Part shown: positions 7,653-14,781 of the stretch, in pieces
Numbering within the stretch: position 1 is the stretch's first letter
Layout of the letters: the number at the start of each line of letters is the position of its first letter
Notes under the pieces: model-generated
What the model was told of the DNA's origin: nothing
The model's input: only the letters and a program-made list of their open reading frames with translations
Databases searched by the model: none
NCBI GenBank assembly: GCA_026418755.1
Contig: JAOAAR010000007.1
Coordinates: 1 to 18,141, forward strand
Source of the DNA: Planctomycetota bacterium
GTDB taxonomy: Bacteria > Planctomycetota > SKW154
Length of the DNA: 18,141 bases
Direction: 5' to 3'
Position numbers and translations under genes: made by a program

Positions 7653-8660
7653 TCAGGAAATAGAAATGATAAGCCAGACAAGAAGAGACAGAAGGGCCAC
7701 CACAAAGGCAGCCTTCAAAAGTACATTCTCTTCGAGAACCGGAGCGAGAAAATCGGATGCTGAAACATCGGGTAGCCACTGGCTCTGTCGTACCCGCTTG
7801 TAAGGAGGAACAGCCTCAACCGCTTTCAATCTGCGGCTTCTGCTCTCCATCGCTTTCGTCTCGACCGCTCTTTCTTGAGAAGAGTCAACCTCTTTCTGAT
7901 TCAGTTTAAAGCGAACCCTGCCCAATGCGCTTATGCCGGGACCTCTTTCTACACTGCCCACTTGATTTAAATCGTTAAAGCGGATACAAGAGAGCCACAG
8001 TTCGTAAGAGTTCAGATAGTCGAGACGACGGAAAGCGAGGTGCTCTTGCGCTGTCTGGCTGAATCCAAACCTCGTCAGTTGGCGAACCCCTTTGTTCAAA
8101 GCGTTCCTCGGATAAAAATCGTAAAGGCTAGTAACCGCGGCCAACAACATCCTTGCACGGTCACTTAAATTCTCCACACTGGCGATGTCCGCACTGATTC
8201 TGTAACCCGCAAACGGTTCCATTGCATAGACGGTCAGCACATATCGAGGAACGGAAGAATCTTCGCTCATCAGAACGCCGACGGATGCCAGAAGCAAGTT
8301 GTCACTTTTTATCTGAATCCTCCCCCCTTCAAGAGTCTCTCCTTCTATTTGAGTCTGCTCGACTCTTATCCTGCTCAATGTCTGTATACTTTTGAGTTCA
8401 GGAAGGTTTTCTGCGGGCATCAGAGTAAACGCCACGCCGAGAGTCTTGAGCAAATTGCCAAACTTAACCGTCTCTTCAGGAGTAGCGTCCCTTAAGAGAA
8501 TACCCCCGTTGCGCACGACGATATGAGTTGCTTCCTCATAAGGAACACCCCGACACTCACTGTAAAGTTGTGCCAGTTGCTCAAGCGGCAGAGGGCCTGT
8601 GCGCCTCAATATGATTGCCGCACGCAACTTCTTCCCTGTCCCACCTCCCTCCTTCTCCAT
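7653..8660 (-). CDS. Tail-anchored protein with L7/L12-CTD-like domain
   Basis: A 335-residue protein I cannot name. Residues about 12-82 follow the strand-helix-helix-strand-helix-strand pattern of the ribosomal L7/L12 C-terminal domain: YEEATHIVVRN parallels the 'LKEAKELVE' helix and ATPEETVKFGNLLKTLGVAFTL parallels 'SKEEAEKLKAQLEEAGAEVEL'. Residues about 95-245 are a mixed region with strands and a helix of unknown type, 246-310 are polar and probably flexible, and 313-335 is a single hydrophobic segment ending the protein, so it should be anchored in the membrane with the bulk in the cytoplasm. Start is uncertain: a TATAAT lies 5 bp before the ATG, and a TTG at 8627 with a purine-rich run before it fits the start of the domain better. 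It is coupled to rnhC. Confidence 0.75.
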   Translation of the reverse strand: MEKEGGGTGKKLRAAIILRRTGPLPLEQLAQLYSECRGVPYEEATHIVVRNGGILLRDATPEETVKFGNLLKTLGVAFTLMPAENLPELKSIQTLSRIRVEQTQIEGETLEGGRIQIKSDNLLLASVGVLMSEDSSVPRYVLTVYAMEPFAGYRISADIASVENLSDRARMLLAAVTSLYDFYPRNALNKGVRQLTRFGFSQTAQEHLAFRRLDYLNSYELWLSCIRFNDLNQVGSVERGPGISALGRVRFKLNQKEVDSSQERAVETKAMESRSRRLKAVEAVPPYKRVRQSQWLPDVSASDFLAPVLEENVLLKAAFVVALLSLLVWLIISIS

Positions 8661-8698
8661 AGAAATTATACTCCAAACTCACCTCACCCAAAACCTTA

Positions 8699-8707
8699 AT
8701 TATAACA
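8699..8707 (-). promoter_or_regulatory. Extended -10 promoter
   Basis: The minus strand reads TGTTATAAT, a consensus TATAAT preceded by the TGn extended -10 element, with no good -35. It lies in the 81-bp gap after ribBA and would start transcription about 30 bp before the tail-anchored protein gene. A second TATAAT (8665-8670) sits even closer to the start codon. Confidence 0.45.
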
Positions 8708-8741
8708 TCAAATCCTTTAACAAATGTTAAAAAAGGGCGCT

Positions 8742-9992
8742 TCAAACATCTTTAATGATATGCCCCAACTTCTCCTTCTTCGTCTTCAGATACCCTTTGT
8801 TCAACGGATTCGGGGGTACTTCAATCGAAAGCCTCTCCACCACCTCTAACCCATATCCGCTCAAAGCAACTATCTTTCTCGGATTATTAGTAAGAAGCCT
8901 CATTCTCCGCACACCCAAATGAAACAGTATCTGTGCCCCGATACCATACTCTCGCAGATCAGGAGGAAACCCCAATCTCTCGTTTGCCTCAACCGTGTCA
9001 CACCCTTCCTTTTCCATTAATTCATATGCACGCAACTTGTTCGCAAGCCCTATGCCACGCCCCTCCTGCTTCATATAAAGAATCACCCCTTTCTTCTCTT
9101 TTGCAATCATCTCCATCGAGCGGCGCAACTGCTCCCCACAATCGCATCTCAACGAGCCAAACACATCACCTGTCAAGCATTCATCGTGAACTCGCACCAG
9201 CAACGGTTCCTCAAAAACTCTCACCTTCCCTCCACTGTCAGGAATTCCTACTCCACCCATCGTCAAAACAACATGCAAATCCCTTCCCTCTTTATCAAAA
9301 ATGGATTTGTAGAGAAACAACTCAAATTCACCCATATGGGTTGGAAGTTTTGCTCTCGCCACCTGCTCAATCAGTTTTTCGTTCTTGTGCCGATAACGAA
9401 TTATCGCCGCCACAGAAATTATTCTCAAATTATGCCTTTTGGAAAACTCTACCAGTTGAGGTAACCGCGCCATCGTCCCGTCCTCGTTCATTATCTCACA
9501 TATCACCCCCGCAGGAGTAAGTCCCGCAAGCCTCGCCAAATCAACAATCCCTTCCGTCTGCCCTGCACGGACCAAAACTCCTCCATCTCTCGCCCTCAAA
9601 GGAAATATATGCCCAGGTCGGACAAGGTCGTCAGGCTTTGCATCTGGTTTCACCGCAGACAAAATCGTCGTCGCCCTGTCTGCCGCCGATATGCCCGTAG
9701 TCACCCCTCTTGCCGCATCCACAGAAACAGTAAACGCCGTGCCGAACCGCGAACGGTTGTCCTTCACCATCGGCGGTAAATCCAGTGAATCCGCCTTCTC
9801 CTCAGTTAACGCAAGACAGATTAACCCTCTCCCATAACGAGCCATAAAATTTATCGCCTGCGGGGTCACCTTCTCCGCAGCCATCGCCAAATCACCCTCG
9901 TTCTCGCGGTTCTCATCATCTACTAAAACCACCATCCGCCCACTTCTTATCTCTTCTATCGCCTCCTCTACCGAACAGAAAACATTTTCCAT
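8742..9992 (-). CDS. ribBA: Bifunctional DHBP synthase / GTP cyclohydrolase II
   Basis: Provides both entry substrates of riboflavin synthesis: the N-terminal half makes 3,4-dihydroxy-2-butanone 4-phosphate from ribulose 5-phosphate and the C-terminal half opens GTP. Seen: DHBP synthase domain about 1-200 with LVDDENRENEGDLAMAAE (23-40), ARGVTTGISAADRATTI (94-110) and RPGHIFPLRA (125-134); GTP cyclohydrolase II domain about 205-400 with VRVHDECLTGDVFGSLRCDCG (zinc ligands Cys272, Cys283, Cys285), KQEGRGIGLANK (308-319) and LREYGIGAQIL (346-356). All key residues look intact, and 416 residues is normal. No other rib gene is nearby and I find no FMN riboswitch in the 5' region. It is separated by 81 bp from the downstream tail-anchored protein gene. 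Confidence 0.97.
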   Translation of the reverse strand: MENVFCSVEEAIEEIRSGRMVVLVDDENRENEGDLAMAAEKVTPQAINFMARYGRGLICLALTEEKADSLDLPPMVKDNRSRFGTAFTVSVDAARGVTTGISAADRATTILSAVKPDAKPDDLVRPGHIFPLRARDGGVLVRAGQTEGIVDLARLAGLTPAGVICEIMNEDGTMARLPQLVEFSKRHNLRIISVAAIIRYRHKNEKLIEQVARAKLPTHMGEFELFLYKSIFDKEGRDLHVVLTMGGVGIPDSGGKVRVFEEPLLVRVHDECLTGDVFGSLRCDCGEQLRRSMEMIAKEKKGVILYMKQEGRGIGLANKLRAYELMEKEGCDTVEANERLGFPPDLREYGIGAQILFHLGVRRMRLLTNNPRKIVALSGYGLEVVERLSIEVPPNPLNKGYLKTKKEKLGHIIKDV

Positions 9993-10021
9993 AATCCGCG
10001 TCCCTTACACTTTCATATCGT

Positions 10022-10049
10022 AGTCTATCAAAACTTACCCTCAAGTCAA
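10022..10049 (-). promoter_or_regulatory. Promoter for ribBA
   Basis: On the minus strand TTGACT (10049-10044) and TAGACT (10027-10022) are 16 bp apart, placing transcription start about 20 nt before the ribBA ATG. The short leader leaves no room for an RFN riboswitch; I do not see its conserved segments anywhere in 9993-10213. Confidence 0.5.
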
Positions 10050-10152
10050 GCAGTTTAGCCATCCTTTTTTCTGCTCCCTGCCCTGTCTGTCGTTTTGAAA
10101 TAGAGTTTTTCTCCGATTGTAAAATTTGTGTAACAAGTGGAAAAATATCCGC

Positions 10153-10182
10153 TTGTTTTTCTCCTTTGTGTGTAGATAAAAT
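10153..10182 (+). promoter_or_regulatory. Putative promoter for the toroid repeat protein
   Basis: TTGTTT (10153-10158) and TAAAAT (10177-10182) with an 18-bp spacer, 31 bp before the start codon. A GAGGAGGAG ribosome site follows at about 10200-10208. Moderate match only. Confidence 0.4.
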
Positions 10183-10213
10183 ATAGTAGAATAGTCTGAG
10201 AGGAGGAGAAGGT

Positions 10214-11770
10214 ATGCGGTGGGCTTTATTGTTTGTAGGCATTCTCGCTATAGCATCTCTGGTAGCAGACGAGACGGACGAGTATGTGAGTCAAGGCGCC
10301 AAAGTGGACTCGAAGAGGATTGACGAGGCGGTAAAAAAGGCGGTTGCGTGGCTAAAAGGACAACAAAAGCCAGATGGTTCTTGGATTGGAACAGGAACCT
10401 ATATGGAGATGTATCCTTTCGGGACGACAGCGTTAGCACTGTATGCGCTCCTCAAAGGAGGCGTTTCTCCAAAAGAAGAGTGTATAACGAAAGGATTCGA
10501 CTACCTGCGAAAGGGAGGCTTTCCGGGCACCTATTCAGTGGCTTGCTTGATTTTGGCGCTTTCAGCGCTTTGTGAGCCACCGAAACCCGAACAAGAAGTA
10601 GAAGAAGCATCTCCTGAAAAATTGAAAAAGATGCGCACAGAGGTGTTTGAAGACCCTGAAAAGCGAATGCGAAAAAAGGCGCAAGAGTTGCCTCCCTGGG
10701 CATTGGACTGGTTGAGACAGGCTCACGCATGGCTCTGCAAAGCAAAAACCCCTTCTGTATGGCGTTATCCTGGCAAGGACCCTGGAGAAACATCAAAAAA
10801 GGGTGTCGGCGCACACAACTCAATGGTAGATGCCTCAAATGCCCAGTACGCCATGCTAGCGCTCTTTGCCTGTCATCGTCTCGGCATCGAGACACCACAC
10901 CAACTCTTCATCGAAGTGGCAGAGTATTATCTGAAAGAGCAAGAAGAGAAAGGACCAGAAGTGAAAGGGTTTCCGGTTCCCGTAGCAGACTTACCTGTTG
11001 CACAGTTGAAGAAGATGCTTGCAGAAAGACTGAAACAGTTACAAGAAGAGGCAAAGGAGATTCCTTTGACTGAAGAGGGGAAGCAGGAACTCTTGAAAAA
11101 ACTGCGCACAGAAGTGACCCTAAAGGAAGACCCATATAGAAAATTCGGGGCAGAGCAACAAAAAATGTTTGCGCGTGGATGGGGATACCTGCCTCGCAGT
11201 CAAACAGTAAGGAGCGAAAACGAGACAGAAGAATGTTTCACTCCTACTGGCACGATGACCACAAGCGGTGTAATTGCACTCTCCTTGTGTAAAGTGGCTC
11301 TGGAAGGAACACCATGGTATAAGGCAAACGAAAAGCGACTCTGTCAAGCAATTCGTGATGGGATGGCATGGCTTGACAAGCATTGGACTCTTGATACAAA
11401 TCCCAACTCGGGGCCAGGCTTCAGCGGCTGGAGGTACTATTACTTCTATGGATTAGAGCGAGTAGGTGCGATGACTATGGCGAGAAAGATTGGTGAGCAT
11501 TTCTGGTACGAGGAGGTGGCGAACCGCGCGTTAAGTGAAAACCAGTCTGATGGTTCGTGGCAGGGTGAGACGAGCGGTTCAACCCGTCCGAATGTTACGC
11601 CTTTTTCACACGGTCCGTTATGGAACACTTGCTTTGCAATCCTGATTCTAAAGCGTGCAACTCCACCAATCATATCGGGAGGCGATAAGACAATCTACAC
11701 AGGAGAAGGAAACCTTGGAGGCAAAGGACCAGTCCAGCCTCCGCCCGGCGAAAAACCAGGGGAGAAATAA
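10214..11770 (+). CDS. Secreted prenyltransferase/squalene-oxidase repeat protein
   Basis: A 518-residue secreted protein of the alpha-toroid (terpenoid cyclase-like) repeat superfamily, a group that is abundant in planctomycetes and mostly of unknown function. Seen: signal peptide (about 1-19, MRWALLFVGILAIASLVADE region), repeats with the QxxDGSW signature at 50-57 and again at about 443-449, helices GTTALALYALLKGG (70-83), TYSVACLILALSAL (106-119), MVDASNAQYAMLALFAC (204-220), TTSGVIALSLCKVAL (349-363), and YYYFYGLERVGAM (408-420) with TCFAILILKRAT (472-483) at the end. Two lysine/glutamate-rich inserts (about 123-160 and 245-310) each contain a K-(M/L)-RTEV motif. No D-x-D-D cyclase motif is present, so an enzymatic cyclase role is unlikely. 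A proline/glycine-rich tail closes it. The gene stands alone, divergent from ribBA. Confidence 0.85.
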   Translation: MRWALLFVGILAIASLVADETDEYVSQGAKVDSKRIDEAVKKAVAWLKGQQKPDGSWIGTGTYMEMYPFGTTALALYALLKGGVSPKEECITKGFDYLRKGGFPGTYSVACLILALSALCEPPKPEQEVEEASPEKLKKMRTEVFEDPEKRMRKKAQELPPWALDWLRQAHAWLCKAKTPSVWRYPGKDPGETSKKGVGAHNSMVDASNAQYAMLALFACHRLGIETPHQLFIEVAEYYLKEQEEKGPEVKGFPVPVADLPVAQLKKMLAERLKQLQEEAKEIPLTEEGKQELLKKLRTEVTLKEDPYRKFGAEQQKMFARGWGYLPRSQTVRSENETEECFTPTGTMTTSGVIALSLCKVALEGTPWYKANEKRLCQAIRDGMAWLDKHWTLDTNPNSGPGFSGWRYYYFYGLERVGAMTMARKIGEHFWYEEVANRALSENQSDGSWQGETSGSTRPNVTPFSHGPLWNTCFAILILKRATPPIISGGDKTIYTGEGNLGGKGPVQPPPGEKPGEK

Positions 11771-11803
11771 AGCCGTCTTTCGCTCAGCAGCATCTTCTAG
11801 GTT

Positions 11804-11831
11804 GAAATCTGACTGACTAGTCAGAGATTTC
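11804..11831. repeat. Interrupted palindrome between convergent genes
   Basis: Outer arms GAAATCT and AGATTTC flank the perfect 12-bp palindrome CTGACTAGTCAG, with two extra bases (GA) on the left side. It lies 34 bp after the toroid-protein stop. It may be a rho-independent-like hairpin acting on either strand, though no U-tract follows, or a binding site for a dimeric regulator. The rest of 11771-11993 contains a second possible stem (AACTCG at 11951-11956 with CGAGTT at 11990-11995) and no gene that I can see. Confidence 0.6.
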
Positions 11832-11993
11832 AGGAGAAGAAATTAGGTTATTGTACCGATTGAGATTGAAGAGGTGTAAACAGAGCCATACTGAATTTCA
11901 CGCCAACAGTAAGAGCAGAGGCAAAATGTCCCCTTCTTGCCCGATTTGAGAACTCGACTTACTCCGAATGATTAATTCGATTGTTTGTGCGAG

Positions 11994-12320
11994 TTAGAAA
12001 CGGCGACCACCGCCGCCAAATCCTCTGCCGCCTCTGTCGCCTCTCCCGCCACCGAAGCCACCACCGCCACGCCTCTCGGTCCTTGGACGCGCTTCATTAA
12101 CCACAAGATTGCGCCCATTCAAATCCTTCCCGTTCAGCCCTGCAATGGCTGCTTCTGCCTCTGCCTTCGCAGGCATCTCAACGAAACCGAAACCTCTCGA
12201 TTCTCCCGTGAATTTGTCCTTGATGATGACCACCGAATTGACCTGCCCGAAACTTTTGAACGCATTCCTCACTTCCTCTTCGGTCGTTCCTTTCGCCAAA
12301 TTGCCAACATAGATGTTAAT
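11994..12320 (-). CDS. Glycine-rich RRM RNA-binding protein, probable ATT start
   Basis: A small single-strand RNA-binding protein of the bacterial RRM type, 108 residues if begun at the ATT at 12320. Seen: RNP2 NIYVGNL (2-8), helix TEEEVRNAFKSFGQV, RNP1 RGFGFVEM (42-49), second helix AEAEAAIAGLNGKDL, last strand NLVVNEARPR, then an RGG-type tail rich in Gly, Arg and Phe (about 76-108). In this frame a TAA lies only five codons upstream and there is no ATG, GTG or CTG; the first conventional start is TTG at 12299, which would remove most of RNP2. ATT is placed 6 nt after AAGGAGG and gives exactly the family's usual beginning M-N-I-Y-V-G-N-L. The promoter is upstream at 12391-12418. Monocistronic. 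Confidence 0.9.
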   Translation of the reverse strand: MNIYVGNLAKGTTEEEVRNAFKSFGQVNSVVIIKDKFTGESRGFGFVEMPAKAEAEAAIAGLNGKDLNGRNLVVNEARPRTERRGGGGFGGGRGDRGGRGFGGGGRRF

Positions 12321-12323
12321 TGC

Positions 12324-12335
12324 CTTCCTCCTTTC
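12324..12335 (-). promoter_or_regulatory. Strong ribosome-binding site deciding the ATT start
   Basis: The minus strand reads AAAGGAGG followed by AAGGCA and then ATT. A near-perfect anti-SD match at ideal spacing from ATT, and too far (about 27 nt) from the downstream TTG, is the main support for initiation at ATT. Confidence 0.7.
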
Positions 12336-12390
12336 TTAACTAAGGACCCGCTTTATATAACCTTTTTCTATCTCTACAAACCTGCTTTAT

Positions 12391-12418
12391 ATTTTACACT
12401 CTTAAAATCATCTTTCAA
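12391..12418 (-). promoter_or_regulatory. Promoter for the RRM protein gene
   Basis: On the minus strand TTGAAA (12418-12413) and TAAAAT (12396-12391) with a 16-bp spacer. Transcription would begin about 65 nt before the ATT start. The 12321-12468 gap is very AT-rich and carries nothing else that I recognise. Confidence 0.5.
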
Positions 12419-12468
12419 CAAAAAAATTTTGAAAAGAAAAATTTTTACATAAAAAGGTTTCTAAATCG

Positions 12469-13635
12469 TTAGCGTGAGTCGGGAGTGATTTGTAACCGCT
12501 TCTTCTCGCCTTGACGGAAGATGACCATCTCAACCGTTTTGCCAGGTTCAAGAGTCTCCTCTAACAGCCTTTTAAGTGTCATAATATCTTTGGTCTCGCA
12601 TTTGTCTAAAGAGAGAAGCACATCCATAGGGGCGACTCCTGCTTTATGAGCAGGACCATTCTCTATCACTTCCACCACTATTAGTCCTCGTGGAAGTTGG
12701 GCTCCTTCAGGTTCGGTCTGCGGTCTTACCGAGATTCCGAGCCAAGCGGTCTTTTTCCGTCTAAGTAATGCTTCAACCGCTTTCTTAAGAGAAGAGGAGG
12801 GAATAGCAAAAGTTATCTCAGATGCACCCATTATAGGTTCAAGGAGTTTTTCGGGGAAGAGTAGTCTGCCTGCCTCTTTCTCTATCATCTCTAACTTGTT
12901 GCGCATTTCTGGGGTCTTGTCTTTTATAAAGTTCCCGAACACTTCACTAAGTTCCAAGAGATTCTTCGCAATGGACTGAAGGAGTTCTTCTGTCTGGGCT
13001 ACCACAGGCGGTTTAAGATAAGCAGGAGCGACCATACCCACCACTTTTCCATTCATATCCGCCACAAGCCCCCCAGGGTCTGTCTGAAGAGGAGGAGTCG
13101 CCAACTGAAGCATCCCGGAGTAAATCCTCCCACTTCCTACTAAAGTTCTGTCTTTGCCGCTCACCATACCGAAGACAACAGTGTTTTTCAATCCTAATGG
13201 GGATGAAACGACTACGATTTCAGAGCCCGCATCATAGACTTCTTCAGAGAATTCAATCGGAGAGAGAGACAGGTTTTTGATGTCTACCCTAAGAAGGGCG
13301 ACATTGTCGCGGTCGTTCACGCCAACCAGTTCGGCTTTGCTCTTATTGCCACTCTCATCTTCGACCGAAATTTCAGATGCACCTTCAACCGCATTTGCGA
13401 CTGTGAGAATATGACCGTCTTTATCGCAAAGAAAACCTGAAAGGCTGACGGTGACACGATGACGAATTATCTGTTCTTTCCCTCCAGTGACTGTGCGGGT
13501 GGCATAGACCGCCACCGCAGAATTCTTCAACCTTTTCGCCAGTTCAACACGATTGCTCTGCTTGGCAGCAGGCTCTTGCGCAAGAATTCCTCCCAAAAGA
13601 CAAGATGCAATTAACACAGAAACAAGCCTCTTCAT
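12469..13635 (-). CDS. Secreted HtrA/DegP-like pseudoprotease with PDZ domain
   Basis: A 388-residue exported protein with the architecture of HtrA/DegP: signal peptide (1-19), trypsin-like domain (about 32-280) and one PDZ domain (about 295-385, AWLGISVRPQ onward). Aligning the conserved blocks by eye, all three catalytic residues are replaced. Block GHILTVANAVEGA puts Asn81 where the triad His should be; GVNDRDNVALLRV puts Asn111 at the Asp; LQTDPGGLVADMNGKVVG puts Pro187 at the Ser of G-N-S-G-G. The strands around these sites are kept, so the fold is probably intact but not proteolytic. It likely binds peptides or misfolded proteins in the periplasm. Starts 12 nt after the anti-sigma gene with GGAG before its ATG, so it is the last gene of the sigma operon. 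An insertion of about 60 residues (208-268) precedes the last strand. Confidence 0.85.
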   Translation of the reverse strand: MKRLVSVLIASCLLGGILAQEPAAKQSNRVELAKRLKNSAVAVYATRTVTGGKEQIIRHRVTVSLSGFLCDKDGHILTVANAVEGASEISVEDESGNKSKAELVGVNDRDNVALLRVDIKNLSLSPIEFSEEVYDAGSEIVVVSSPLGLKNTVVFGMVSGKDRTLVGSGRIYSGMLQLATPPLQTDPGGLVADMNGKVVGMVAPAYLKPPVVAQTEELLQSIAKNLLELSEVFGNFIKDKTPEMRNKLEMIEKEAGRLLFPEKLLEPIMGASEITFAIPSSSLKKAVEALLRRKKTAWLGISVRPQTEPEGAQLPRGLIVVEVIENGPAHKAGVAPMDVLLSLDKCETKDIMTLKRLLEETLEPGKTVEMVIFRQGEKKRLQITPDSR

Positions 13636-13647
13636 CCACTGTCTCCT

Positions 13648-14160
13648 CTAAAAATCAAAATGGGATGTGTCAGCACTATCCAGAAGGCGACACTTCTCCC
13701 GCTTGGCAGGAGTCGTCTTCTCATTCTCCTCAATAGAAGCGTTTTCTACTGCGCGGTTCATCATCCTCTTATACTCCACACGCTCGACGACTCCTTCAGG
13801 AGGTTTCTCCTCCTGAAGCGGCTCTTCTCTACCCATATAAAAGAGAAACGCCAATATGGCGACCACTATGAGAGCGACTCCTGTGATTTTACGGATTATG
13901 CGCACAGTGAGCGGCGCTCTTTTCTTCCTTTGTTGAATCAAAGAGGTTTCGACGAGATTTTTCAACTTCTCCTCGACGGACGGCGGGATTGAAGGAGAAG
14001 AAAGAGTTTTGAGCGCCTCTCTGTCGGACAAATACTGTTGATAAAGGGTGTTACAGGAAGAGCAAACACTTATGTGCCTTTCTACCAGAGAAGTTTCTTC
14101 AATCTCCCCATCTCCGCCTGACACCAGAGGAATCAATTTTCTCACTCTTTCGCATTCCAT
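13648..14160 (-). CDS. Zinc-finger transmembrane anti-sigma factor
   Basis: A 170-residue partner of the ECF sigma factor encoded just upstream. Seen: the anti-sigma zinc-finger signature (Cys3, then His29-x3-Cys33-x2-Cys36), a linker, one membrane helix at about 93-109 (TGVALIVVAILAFLFYM) preceded by basic residues, and a short polar extracytoplasmic tail (110-170). The N-terminal half would hold the sigma factor at the membrane in the cytoplasm and the tail could sense envelope state. Starts 14 nt after the sigma stop with AGGAG before the ATG. Release by regulated proteolysis is typical of the group but nothing in this window shows the protease. Confidence 0.85.
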   Translation of the reverse strand: MECERVRKLIPLVSGGDGEIEETSLVERHISVCSSCNTLYQQYLSDREALKTLSSPSIPPSVEEKLKNLVETSLIQQRKKRAPLTVRIIRKITGVALIVVAILAFLFYMGREEPLQEEKPPEGVVERVEYKRMMNRAVENASIEENEKTTPAKREKCRLLDSADTSHFDF

Positions 14161-14174
14161 TCTCTATCTCCTGT

Positions 14175-14756
14175 TCAACTCTCTTTTCCAAACTCCTTTT
14201 CCCAGATTCTTCTGAAAAGTCTTCTCGCTCTGTGAAGGCGCCATCTGATCGTTGCGTGCGTAGTCGCCAGCATCTCGCTTATCTCTTTGCACCCAAGTCC
14301 TTCCATCTCTCGAAGTATAAGAACCGTCCTGTAACTCTCCGGCATCTTTCCCATAACAGTAAAAACACGATTCCGTTTCTCGTTTTGAGACAATCCATCC
14401 TCGCTCGGGTCCTGGCGCGCAGGCGGCAGTCCAACATCCTCCAATGAAACCGCAGCGCGCACCCCAGAAATCCGCCTCTTCTTGTCCACACACAAATTGA
14501 TGATAATCTGACAAGCCCAGGTGTAAAACCGCTTGGAAGTGTCGAAGCGAGATATAGCGTTTAAGATTCTTATGAATGTCTCCTGAACAGCATCCAAGGC
14601 ATCGTCGTAATTGCGTAGAATGTTGAAAGCAACCCAAAAGAGCCGTTTTGAGTAACTTTCGAAGAGTGTAGCAAGCGCATATGAATCGCCTGAGCGGAAC
14701 CGCTCGATGAGTTGCTTCTCCAACTCCTGTGGAACGATAACAACCTCGCTGCTCAT
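14175..14756 (-). CDS. ECF (sigma-24 type) RNA polymerase sigma factor
   Basis: A 193-residue extracytoplasmic-function sigma factor that directs RNA polymerase to its own promoter set. Seen: sigma region 2 at about 25-93 (LATLFESYSKRLFWVAFNIL, DDALDAVQETFIRIL, FYTWACQIIINLCVDKKRR) and region 4 at about 130-185 (MPESYRTVLILREMEGLG with the helix-turn-helix CKEISEMLATTHATIRWRLHRARRLF). A TGA sits in frame four codons before the ATG, so the start cannot lie further upstream. The ribosome site (AGGTGG) is about 11 nt away, a rather long spacing. Preceded by the PP2C gene (84 bp gap) and followed by its anti-sigma gene. Confidence 0.93.
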   Translation of the reverse strand: MSSEVVIVPQELEKQLIERFRSGDSYALATLFESYSKRLFWVAFNILRNYDDALDAVQETFIRILNAISRFDTSKRFYTWACQIIINLCVDKKRRISGVRAAVSLEDVGLPPARQDPSEDGLSQNEKRNRVFTVMGKMPESYRTVLILREMEGLGCKEISEMLATTHATIRWRLHRARRLFRRIWEKEFGKES

Positions 14757-14781
14757 AGAGATTCATTCCACCTGCCATTTT

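Noticed and set aside
7652..7705. Extended start for rnhC at 7705 giving an N-terminal hydrophobic stretch.
   Set aside because: The extra residues overlap the upstream gene's membrane helix codons in another frame, and the family N-terminus begins at the ATG at 7651.
8933..9520. A 195-codon plus-strand open frame antisense to ribBA.
   Set aside because: It is antisense to strongly conserved coding sequence, has Pro/Ser/His-rich low-complexity composition and no ribosome site.
9993..10213. Possible FMN (RFN) riboswitch upstream of ribBA.
   Set aside because: None of the conserved RFN segments is present and the predicted leader is only about 20 nt.
11771..11993. Possible tRNA or small RNA in the convergent gap (a GGTTGAAATC stretch resembles a T-loop).
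   Set aside because: No acceptor stem, anticodon arm or CCA could be fitted around it.
11951..11995. AACTCG...CGAGTT stem with inner CGAAT...ATTCG after the RRM gene.
   Set aside because: Possible weak 3' hairpin but short arms, long loop and no U-tract; recorded only as context.
11985..12452. A 155-codon plus-strand frame antisense to the RRM gene.
   Set aside because: Its Ala/Thr repeats are the complement of the glycine-rich RGG tail; no start signals.
14164..14778. A 204-codon open frame on the minus strand fully overlapping the sigma factor in another frame, with an SD-like GAGGGGG before it.
   Set aside because: The product is cysteine/tryptophan-rich without domain pattern, while the sigma frame has complete conserved regions; it is an out-of-frame shadow.
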